The notes beneath the pieces are model-generated. The model searched no databases and was not told the DNA's origin. It worked only from the letters and a program-made list of their open reading frames with translations. The position numbers were made by a program, and so were the translations under genes. A DNA stretch of 5,234 nucleotides from Methanocorpusculum sp. (GTDB lineage: Archaea > Halobacteriota > Methanomicrobia > Methanomicrobiales > Methanocorpusculaceae): NCBI GenBank assembly GCA_030539595.1, contig JAUNXW010000120.1:1-5234 (forward strand). The letters run 5' to 3'. Positions 1-5,234 of the stretch are shown here, piece by piece. Position 1 is the first letter of the stretch; each line of letters opens with the position of its first letter.

Positions 1-403
1 TTTTTTCCGGCGCAACAACCCTGTAGGCATTTGCAAGAACCGATGAATTCGCAAGCATACCCGCAACTAAAACCGCCTCAAGAATCTCCTCTTTAGTAAT
101 ACCCATCTTCTGTGCGACCTGCATATGATAAGCAGTACAGTGATCGCACCGCAGAGCCGCACCCACTGCAAGACTGATGAGTTCCACAGTCTTTGCATCC
201 AGCGCTCCAAGCTGCGTCACCGAATTCTTATACATCAGATGCGAAATAAGAGACTCGGGCGAAGACTCTAATTTAGTATAAATAAGCGGAACACTCCCGA
301 ACTCATCATAAACTCTGTCGAGCCACTCCGAAGCCGCAGTCTTCGCACCTTTTTTCTGAACCTCTGCAATTGCCTCTTCAAAACTTAAATCAAGACTGAC
401 CAT
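1..403 (-). CDS. AhpD-like / carboxymuconolactone decarboxylase family protein (3' end cut by window)
   Basis: I translated this gene by hand from the ATG at 403; it is open for 134 codons to the left edge, so the C-terminus is missing, probably only by a few residues given that small members of this family run to about 110-150 residues. The family signature is C86-D-H-C89 followed by H93 (CxxCxxxH), the redox-active thiol and proton-relay arrangement of the AhpD core domain, in a helical context (residues 66-130). Members are peroxidases or thiol-disulfide reductases; others are decarboxylases lacking this thiol pair, so the CxxC favours a redox role. The actual substrate cannot be told. It starts 2 bases after the mmp7 stop (TAAAAATG) with a GGTG ribosome site, so it is almost certainly co-expressed with the Mmp genes. 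An inferred role is protection of the oxygen-sensitive MCR activation machinery, or thiol chemistry on it. Family call sure, function open. Confidence 0.85.
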   Translation of the reverse strand, partial: MVSLDLSFEEAIAEVQKKGAKTAASEWLDRVYDEFGSVPLIYTKLESSPESLISHLMYKNSVTQLGALDAKTVELISLAVGAALRCDHCTAYHMQVAQKMGITKEEILEAVLVAGMLANSSVLANAYRVVAPEK

Positions 404-405
404 TT

Positions 406-1344
406 TTACACCACAATATTTGTCTCCGAAAGCGGTCTGATTCTGATTAACACATAGTCCCGCATCCGCGACGGAAGAACATCCGCGACGTCTCCTATTT
501 TGACATCATCTTCAATAACAAGATTGCGGATAATATCCGAATACTTTGGATAAGACAACTTCACGCGAAGACCGTTAAGCTGAACCGCTAAAGGCGACGG
601 CGAATAAACCTCCTCAATTTCCGGAAGCTGCTGCTTAATAATATCCTGAATCTTTGCGGGCGAAACAGACAGCGGGTCGTTTGCTATTTCGGCACGGCGC
701 TTGGCTATAACTTTTTCAACTTCGGCTATAACAGCATCAAGGCGCTCAATATCCTCACCGGTCTGTGTTCTGTGCATAAAACGACCGAGACCCCCGACAT
801 ATCCCGCAACAGGCGGGTCGGTCTGCTCCTCAAGAACATCTCGCGCAGGAGCTCCGGTTAAAATAATCGGAACGGTCACACCGCGGCGAAGTTTCGGGAA
901 TTTCTTTTCGATGCACGAAGCGAAATTCCCGAGAACGTAGACTGCCATGTCGTGCTCGTTGATTAAATCGCGTTCCTCATCGTTAAGCTGGGCAATCCTC
1001 TTTCCGAAACCTCTTGCCATTCCGAGAATGTTTGACTTAGAACCATTGGCTCTTAAGTATTCGGCGACGTCGCAGGCTGAGTGCGGCAGATGATGAATCT
1101 CAAGGCTTGGGATAACAACCGCAATCTCAGTTCCCACAAGAGGAGAATCAATGATTTCACCAGCAAGAGGTCTTGAAAATTCTTTCAGATTCTCAATATC
1201 CGCCTGAGGCATCAGAACCTGCAGAACAACTTCCGACGCGATATTGTGGCGCTGAACAACATAACCGCCGAGGTCTTCTATGTAGTCTATGACCTCATCA
1301 AGTCTGAAAACCCCGCCCTTGTAAGTAATCGGAACTAAAATCAT
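406..1344 (-). CDS. mmp7: Methanogenesis marker protein 7, MCR activation complex subunit
   Basis: A cytosolic protein of 312 residues, recognised as Mmp7 from the N-terminal MILVPITYKGGV, the HHLPHSAC region and the central GYVGGLGRFMHR segment. Family knowledge: Mmp7 co-purifies with McrC, Mmp17, Mmp3 and the A2 ATPase as the complex that reductively activates methyl-coenzyme M reductase, and that complex contains large iron-sulfur clusters. Visible candidates for metal binding are H84, H85, H88 and C91, plus C144; these are the only two cysteines. Residues 196-222 look like a long charged helix. There is no signal peptide or membrane segment. The ATG overlaps the mmp17 stop by four bases (ATGA), with GAGGGGGTG five bases upstream, which supports this start and translational coupling. 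The length looks complete. The family call is firm; which residues bind clusters is inference. Confidence 0.93.
   Translation of the reverse strand: MILVPITYKGGVFRLDEVIDYIEDLGGYVVQRHNIASEVVLQVLMPQADIENLKEFSRPLAGEIIDSPLVGTEIAVVIPSLEIHHLPHSACDVAEYLRANGSKSNILGMARGFGKRIAQLNDEERDLINEHDMAVYVLGNFASCIEKKFPKLRRGVTVPIILTGAPARDVLEEQTDPPVAGYVGGLGRFMHRTQTGEDIERLDAVIAEVEKVIAKRRAEIANDPLSVSPAKIQDIIKQQLPEIEEVYSPSPLAVQLNGLRVKLSYPKYSDIIRNLVIEDDVKIGDVADVLPSRMRDYVLIRIRPLSETNIVV
409..412 (-). promoter_or_regulatory. Ribosome binding site of the AhpD-like gene
   Basis: GGTG on the minus strand, five bases before ATG 403, made from the last valine codons of mmp7 (GTGGTG). It matches the GGTG half of the GGAGGTGA consensus, weaker than the sites of the other genes here. 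This fits re-initiation after mmp7 and possibly a lower protein level. Confidence 0.55.
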
Positions 1345-1937
1345 TCTGACACCCCCTCAACAAGAGCCTTATCCATCTTCTCAAAGCAGTCCGAGATAAT
1401 CACAGCCACATCTTTTTCCGGAAGTGTATTTTCGCTTGCAGCATAAGAGAAGCGGTTTTTGCCGTAATTCTCGCGCCTTACTTTGAATCCTTCGGGAGCA
1501 ATTACCTGAATTGCGTAGATTAAATCCTTGAACAGTGATTCCGACGGGTCAATCACAATCCAGTTCTCTACATCCTTTGGAATCTCAACGTTTTCAATAA
1601 TTACGGTGAACCTGTCGGGCTGGTCTACATTATCGTGTCCGAGCCTGTCCCAGAGCATTTTAAGCATAGCCGCAAGATAAGTTTCATCACCAACGGCAAT
1701 AACCGCTTTTCCGTCCTGAACAAGCACATTCCCCACGTCTGAGACTTTTATCGCAGAGCGCGGAGGTCTGATTAAACCTGTTGCGACAAACAGCGGAAAC
1801 TCAGGGTCAATGTAAAGATGCAGACCTTCGACTATAGAGAGCAGATTATGGTCTTGAAGAACCGTTGTGGCAATTTTTCTGTAATTGTCTGCTCCGTCCT
1901 CTGTCGCCTCGACCTCGAAGTAGTCAAGTCCTGCCAT
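1341..1937 (-). CDS. mmp17: Methanogenesis marker protein 17, MCR activation complex subunit
   Basis: A protein of 198 residues belonging to the Mmp17 family; recognised from the opening LDYFEVEATEDGADNYRKIA and the FVATGLIRPPR segment (residues 50-60). Family knowledge: it is part of the ATP-dependent MCR activation complex with Mmp3, Mmp7, McrC and the A2 ATPase. No enzymatic motif is visible; the protein is acidic and soluble, with a single cysteine, C184, near the C-terminus in ISDCFEKMD. I placed the start at ATG 1937 and not at an in-frame start 39 bases upstream: the longer form would begin inside mmp15 and has no ribosome site, while 1937 has GGAGAG four bases away and the family start MAGLDYFEV fits. 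It begins one base after the mmp15 stop (TAAAATG), and its own stop overlaps the mmp7 start. Together with mmp7 it forms a coupled pair. Confidence 0.92.
   Translation of the reverse strand: MAGLDYFEVEATEDGADNYRKIATTVLQDHNLLSIVEGLHLYIDPEFPLFVATGLIRPPRSAIKVSDVGNVLVQDGKAVIAVGDETYLAAMLKMLWDRLGHDNVDQPDRFTVIIENVEIPKDVENWIVIDPSESLFKDLIYAIQVIAPEGFKVRRENYGKNRFSYAASENTLPEKDVAVIISDCFEKMDKALVEGVSE
1350..1358 (-). promoter_or_regulatory. Ribosome binding site of mmp7
   Basis: GAGGGGGTG on the minus strand, five bases before the mmp7 ATG and within the mmp17 coding end. It differs by one base from the ideal GGAGGTG core when aligned as GGGGGTG. Confidence 0.75.
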
Positions 1938-1938
1938 T

Positions 1939-3198
1939 TTACTCTCCTTTGTTTTTGCCGATGAAACCCGAAGCAAGAAGAGCCCCGCCTACAGAGCCTA
2001 TGTACTGCGAGTGGTGAGGAACAACAACCTCGGTGTTTAACATTCTGCCCATTGCACGAACAAGTCCCTGAATAAGCGACGAACCGCCGACCATGATGAC
2101 CGGCTCTTTGATATCGACTTCCTGAAGCTGCTGCTCGTAAACCTGCTGGGCAACGCTGTGACATGCAGCGGCTGCGACGTCTTCACGTTTGTATCCGGAA
2201 GCAAGTGCGTTGACAAGCGACTGAGTTCCGAAAACAATACAGTAACTGTTCATCGGAACACCCTCTCCTCCTTCGCTTTTCATCGAAAGAGCTCCAAGCT
2301 CTGTTATGTCGACACCGAGCCTCTTGGACGTCATCTCAAGGAAACGTCCCGAAGCTCCAGCACAGATACCTCCCATAGTAAACGAGCCGGGGATACCGTC
2401 GTTCACGCTGATGGCTTTGTTATCCATACCGCCGATATCAATAACTGTTGCAAAACCTTTCTGGGCGTTTGCCAAATAGACCGCACCTTTTGAGTTGACG
2501 GTGAGTTCTTCCTGAATCAAATCGGCTTTAAGGTGGTCTCCGACGAGGAATCTTCCATAACCCGTTGTTGCGACTGCTTCAATATCAGAACGTTTTAGCC
2601 CCGACTCTTCAAGTGCGAGTTCAATTACATCGTCGGCACTTTTCAGAACTTCGGTTGTCGGTCTCCAGCCCGTTCCGATAATCTCATTGTCCTGCATAAT
2701 GACGCATTTGGTTGTCGAAGAGCCCGAATCAACTCCCATCGTGATTCCTTCCTGAACCTCGCGTGCCATTAAGTCGCGGCGCTTGGCAATAGTTGAAAGA
2801 GCCTCAAGTCTTGTCAGAAGTGTGGAAGCTCCTGTTCTTTCGTTGAAAGAGTAAGATACAACAGGTATGTGTGAATTTTCTATAATGTATCTTCTGAGTT
2901 CGTTTCTGACAATTGCGGCTTCCGCACAGCGGAAACAGCTTGCGATAAAAATACCGTCCGCTTCAATTCTGCCTTCAACAATAGCTTTGGCTCTTGCAAT
3001 GGCAAGTTTCAGGTCAGGGCTTTTTACAGGCAGACCGAAATCCTTGTAGGCTGTCTTGACGTCTTTTAAAATAACGTCGGGGTAAAACATTTTTGCTCCG
3101 ACCTGCTCCGCAGCAGACGTTATTTCATTTTGAATACCGCTGTATTCAGCGCCGCAGGTAATCTGGGCAATACGAACCGGCTGGTCTTTGGATTTCAT
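1939..3198 (-). CDS. mmp15: Methanogenesis marker protein 15, HgdC/BadF-type ATPase (archerase-like)
   Basis: A protein of 419 residues with two parts. Residues about 152-415 are an ASKHA ATPase of the BadF/BadG/HgdC family: phosphate-1 loop GVDSGSSTTK (155-164), TTGYGR (211-216), phosphate-2 loop DIGGMDNK (254-261), cysteine 279 in CAGASGRFLE, cysteine 320 in the SYCIVFGTQS stretch, and GGSS (371-374). In HgdC these two cysteines, one from each monomer pair, hold a single [4Fe-4S] cluster at the dimer interface, and ATP hydrolysis drives a low-potential electron into a partner. Residues 1-150 carry C15 and C88-F-R-C91 and resemble the terminal part of HgdB-type dehydratase subunits. The partner and reaction of Mmp15 are not established; electron injection into, or cluster supply for, the MCR activation system is inference from position between mmp5 and mmp17. 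The start ATG overlaps the mmp5 stop (ATGA) and has GGAGG six bases upstream. Confidence 0.93.
   Translation of the reverse strand: MKSKDQPVRIAQITCGAEYSGIQNEITSAAEQVGAKMFYPDVILKDVKTAYKDFGLPVKSPDLKLAIARAKAIVEGRIEADGIFIASCFRCAEAAIVRNELRRYIIENSHIPVVSYSFNERTGASTLLTRLEALSTIAKRRDLMAREVQEGITMGVDSGSSTTKCVIMQDNEIIGTGWRPTTEVLKSADDVIELALEESGLKRSDIEAVATTGYGRFLVGDHLKADLIQEELTVNSKGAVYLANAQKGFATVIDIGGMDNKAISVNDGIPGSFTMGGICAGASGRFLEMTSKRLGVDITELGALSMKSEGGEGVPMNSYCIVFGTQSLVNALASGYKREDVAAAACHSVAQQVYEQQLQEVDIKEPVIMVGGSSLIQGLVRAMGRMLNTEVVVPHHSQYIGSVGGALLASGFIGKNKGE
1942..1947 (-). promoter_or_regulatory. Ribosome binding site of mmp17
   Basis: GGAGAG on the minus strand, four bases before ATG 1937 and overlapping the last codons of mmp15. 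It selects this start over the longer in-frame possibility 39 bases upstream, which lacks any such site. Confidence 0.8.
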
Positions 3199-3644
3199 TT
3201 TGTGCCTCCGGGAAGTTCTGAAAGGAACTGTTTTATTTTGGCGACGAAGGTAACTCCTTCTTCCTTCGATGCCGGGTATCTGAGTTCAAGTTTGGGCATA
3301 TCTTTTTCGCGGAGCATAAACGCAAGAAGCTCGTTGGTTCTCGCACACCCCATACATCCGAAGGATAAATCAGGTTCATCAATAATTATAGCGGCTTCCG
3401 CCTGCTCGACAAGAGGTCCATAAAGAGACATTCTTCCGCGAATACCTGACGGGACTTCAACCGCAGCCCACTTAAGACCTTTCTGAGGGTCTTCGGATGT
3501 CATCTGAATAGGCGGTGAATCAAATCCGGGGGACTGAATATGTTCGCGGATTTTTACTGCCGAACCTAAAGGTTCGTGACCGAATCTTGCAACTAGGTCG
3601 GATAAGATGAGACTTGTTGCCGGATATATGAATACTTTTACCAT
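3195..3644 (-). CDS. mmp5: Methanogenesis marker protein 5 (function unknown)
   Basis: A protein of 149 residues, recognised as Mmp5 by VEVPSGIRGRMSLYGPLVEQA (residues 62-82) and the FGCMGCARTNELL segment (96-107). The only two cysteines are C97 and C100, forming a CxxC that is the obvious candidate for metal, iron-sulfur or thiol chemistry. The region before it (AEAAIIIDEPDLSFG, 82-96) reads as a buried strand followed by a loop, so the cysteines probably sit at the end of a Rossmann-like strand. No signal peptide or membrane segment. No biochemical function is known for the family; it is confined to methanogens and relatives. The ATG abuts the mmp6 stop (TAAATG) with GAGG eight bases upstream, and the stop overlaps the mmp15 start, so it is coupled on both sides. 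A role in cluster assembly or handling for MCR activation is inferred from context only. Confidence 0.9.
   Translation of the reverse strand: MVKVFIYPATSLILSDLVARFGHEPLGSAVKIREHIQSPGFDSPPIQMTSEDPQKGLKWAAVEVPSGIRGRMSLYGPLVEQAEAAIIIDEPDLSFGCMGCARTNELLAFMLREKDMPKLELRYPASKEEGVTFVAKIKQFLSELPGGTK
3205..3209 (-). promoter_or_regulatory. Ribosome binding site of mmp15
   Basis: GGAGG on the minus strand, six bases before the mmp15 ATG, inside the final glycine codons of mmp5. It supports the ATGA-overlap start. Confidence 0.8.
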
Positions 3645-4112
3645 TTATTTATCCTCTGCAATAATCTGTTCAATAATTTCGGCATCAATTGCTTCCGGTT
3701 CGGGAAGTATTTCGCCTGCCGCTTTTTTCAGTTCCGCAGCCGACATCTTATCGGTCTGTTCAAGACCGTAAGAGAAATATCTCGCAAGCTGCATCTCAAA
3801 TTCGTGACCGAGATAACCCGGTCTTGCTCCGCCCAAGTCTGCTCTGCACCTTCTGGCATCTCCAGGGGGAAAGCCTCTGTCTTTTATAAAAATCCGATAA
3901 GGGTCAAGCACCCTTAAATGCGCTATAATTCTATCAACATCTTCAGGAAGTCCGGTAATCTGACAGCCGAAACAGGTCTCTTTAATCATCACGCCTTTGG
4001 CTATCTCATAAGCCGCGGCTGCTACATCCTGCGGGGTTGTGTTCGGCGAATCAACGAAAACATATTTGGTGACCGTTCCGACATATTCGGGAACGTAAGG
4101 CTTCTGACTCAC
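3645..4112 (-). CDS. mmp6: Methanogenesis marker protein 6 (function unknown)
   Basis: A protein of 155 residues of the Mmp6 family. Signatures are ETCFGCQITG (residues 45-54, CxxC at C47 and C50) and a dense polar segment at 77-100 (KDRGFPPGDARRC..., ending GGARPGY) that contributes a third cysteine, C89, and several arginines. Such an arginine-, glycine- and proline-rich invariant-looking loop suggests binding of an anionic ligand or a partner surface, while three cysteines could hold a metal cluster; both are inference. The C-terminal third (about 125-155) is a charged, probably helical tail rich in glutamate. The gene starts with GTG at 4112, preceded at four bases by a near-perfect GAGGTGA ribosome site; the start overlaps the mmp3 stop (GTGA). 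No established biochemical role. Its position right behind mmp3 ties it to the MCR activation system. Confidence 0.9.
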   Translation of the reverse strand: MSQKPYVPEYVGTVTKYVFVDSPNTTPQDVAAAAYEIAKGVMIKETCFGCQITGLPEDVDRIIAHLRVLDPYRIFIKDRGFPPGDARRCRADLGGARPGYLGHEFEMQLARYFSYGLEQTDKMSAAELKKAAGEILPEPEAIDAEIIEQIIAEDK

Positions 4113-5234
4113 TTTTTCACCTCGCGGATATAAACGGTAGCTCCTTCCTTAAGATTTTTGAGTTTGTCCATATCAATTACAGTTCCTATGATGTTTGTTC
4201 CCTCAAACGGTTCTCCAGTAGGACCGAAATCATCATTTGCCGCATTTCTGACGCCTGCCATTCCGATAGACGGACGTGTATCGTTTGTGAGCGCAAGAGC
4301 GTTCACGGGAACGGATTTTGTCGGAACGTTTTCCGGAATTATATTTACGTTTGAAGCGAACGGCGGTTTGAACAGATACATTTCGTCGTCAACGTTGTAG
4401 ATGAACGGCATTGTTCCTATTGAATAAATCTTAAGTCCCGTTATTCTTCTGAACAAATCAACCGACAGCGGAGCGTTTTCGTAGTCCAGAGAAATGTCTA
4501 TGACGTCTTTCAAATCGATTGTGTAAAGCGAGACCTTCCCTTCTTTCAAAACTTCAAGGGTTGTTCCCGGCTCCTGATTGATTACTACGCGGGTTAATTC
4601 TCTGTTATCAGCCATCACCTTAAGACCGCGTGATTTTGCAAAGGCAACGGCTTCGCCTAACGGCATTCCGCGTAAATCTATAAGTTCGGGAACGGGTTTG
4701 ACCGACAGAACACTTCCCGCCTTCACAAATCTGGCGAGTTCTATTCCTTTTGTTACCGTTCCAACACGTGTATGATGAGCGTTGCTTGGAACATCCGATG
4801 TATAAATGTAAAGTGCCCCGCTGCTTTTTCCGGCAGTCCTGACCGTGACCGAGCCGTCACGCCTGGGTTTCTGGAGTTCCTGAAAAACATTAAGCCTGCC
4901 TTCCGTGTGATCACGGATGTAAGTCGATGCTGTTCTATCAATATTGTATTTTTTATTTTTCAGACAGAACAGCATGTGCTCAACTGAATCCGCGCAGCCG
5001 ATATCAATATCTTCATGATTTTCTTTGTAGCCTTCCGCAGTGATTACAATCTCCGTAAAAATCTGCATATCGTTTTCAAGTATTAGAGATAAATCGTTTG
5101 TTACCTCGGCGTTTGCTGAGTTCACGCTTGAAAACACAGACTCGATTTTAGTGATTCTGTCGCCGTTTTTCCAGCGGTTCATAATCCCCAGACCGAAAAT
5201 CACACGACCTATAACCGCTCTTCCTTCGGCTGCT
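4109..5234 (-). CDS. mmp3: Methanogenesis marker protein 3, MCR activation complex subunit (5' end cut by window)
   Basis: The reading frame is open to the right edge, giving 374 visible residues; Mmp3 proteins are about 500 residues, so the N-terminal quarter is missing. The GTG at 5203 is internal: the ten codons before it read on in the same frame and fit the family (GRAVIGRV). Family knowledge: Mmp3 is a component of the ATP-dependent MCR activation complex with McrC, Mmp7, Mmp17 and the A2 ATPase. The sequence looks like cyclophilin-type building blocks: GRAVIGRVIFG near the edge, HTRVGTVTKGIELARFVKAG in the middle, and DVIDISLDYENAPLSVDLFRR with the C-terminal GMAGVRN, DDFGPTGEPF and TNIIGTVIDM. 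A PASTA-like stretch lies at about 4517-4687. Cysteines visible are those in DIGCADS and MLFCLKN (codons near 4996 and 4966). The stop overlaps the mmp6 start by four bases. Isomerase activity is not implied. Confidence 0.92.
   Translation of the reverse strand, partial: AAEGRAVIGRVIFGLGIMNRWKNGDRITKIESVFSSVNSANAEVTNDLSLILENDMQIFTEIVITAEGYKENHEDIDIGCADSVEHMLFCLKNKKYNIDRTASTYIRDHTEGRLNVFQELQKPRRDGSVTVRTAGKSSGALYIYTSDVPSNAHHTRVGTVTKGIELARFVKAGSVLSVKPVPELIDLRGMPLGEAVAFAKSRGLKVMADNRELTRVVINQEPGTTLEVLKEGKVSLYTIDLKDVIDISLDYENAPLSVDLFRRITGLKIYSIGTMPFIYNVDDEMYLFKPPFASNVNIIPENVPTKSVPVNALALTNDTRPSIGMAGVRNAANDDFGPTGEPFEGTNIIGTVIDMDKLKNLKEGATVYIREVKK
4117..4123 (-). promoter_or_regulatory. Ribosome binding site of mmp6
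   Basis: GAGGTGA on the minus strand, four bases before the GTG start of mmp6 and inside the last codons of mmp3. It closely matches the complement of the usual archaeal 16S 3' end (GGAGGTGATC), which decides for the GTG start and shows that mmp6 is translated by its own initiation, coupled to mmp3 termination. Confidence 0.85.

Noticed and set aside
1..6. T-run at the left edge as a terminator
   Set aside because: The genes are on the other strand, where this is an A-run forming lysine codons of the AhpD-like gene.
1938..1976. Longer mmp17 start 13 codons upstream
   Set aside because: It would lie wholly within mmp15 in another frame, has no ribosome site, and the extra residues do not fit the family; ATG 1937 has a GGAGAG site.
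1832..2237. Extra minus-strand frames overlapping mmp15 and mmp17
   Set aside because: Arginine- and serine-rich shadow translations of two well-supported genes; no family resemblance.
2158..2493. Open reading frame of 111 codons on the plus strand
   Set aside because: It lies fully antisense to the conserved ATPase core of mmp15, with a low-complexity Ser/Thr composition and no recognisable family. The other plus-strand frames (for example 701-940, 3130-3423, 4158-4400) are rejected for the same reason.
404..4112. Internal promoters or operators between genes
   Set aside because: No junction has more than two non-coding bases, and AT-rich stretches fall inside codons, so there is nothing to separate from coding signal.
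5201..5203. GTG at 5203 as the start of mmp3
   Set aside because: The frame stays open to the window edge and the upstream residues (GRAVIGR) match the internal pattern of Mmp3, so the true start is outside.

Overview
This window comes from a methane-metabolising archaeon. Six of its seven genes are 'methanogenesis marker' proteins (Mmp), families essentially restricted to archaea that carry methyl-coenzyme M reductase (MCR). Moderate GC content, strong GGAGGTGA-type ribosome binding sites and the overall look of the proteins suggest a euryarchaeal methanogen, possibly Methanomicrobiales (for example Methanocorpusculum-like). The genus-level guess is low confidence.

Every gene is on the minus strand and transcription runs from the right edge to the left edge. 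In that order they are mmp3 (5' end outside the window), mmp6, mmp5, mmp15, mmp17, mmp7 and an AhpD/carboxymuconolactone decarboxylase-family gene (3' end outside the window). All six junctions are extremely tight: 4-base overlaps at mmp3/mmp6 (GTGA), mmp5/mmp15 (ATGA) and mmp17/mmp7 (ATGA); direct abutment at mmp6/mmp5 (TAAATG); a 1-base gap at mmp15/mmp17; and a 2-base gap before the last gene. There is no intergenic space for a promoter or terminator, so this is the inside of one translationally coupled operon whose promoter lies beyond the right edge. No RNA genes, mobile elements, CRISPR or non-coding stretches were seen.

Mmp3, Mmp17 and Mmp7 are known partners, with McrC and the A2 ATPase, of the ATP-dependent complex that reduces the nickel of coenzyme F430 to Ni(I) and so activates MCR. 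That complex carries large nitrogenase-precursor-like iron-sulfur clusters. Mmp6, Mmp5 and Mmp15 have no established role, yet they sit between those genes with coupled translation. Mmp5 and Mmp6 each carry a CxxC motif. Mmp15 has an HgdC-type (archerase) ATPase domain with both cluster cysteines, preceded by a domain whose pattern resembles the end of HgdB-type dehydratase subunits. The leading hypothesis is that these three build, load or re-reduce the activation complex, with Mmp15 as a second ATP-driven electron injector. The AhpD-like thiol protein at the end could protect this oxygen-labile machinery.
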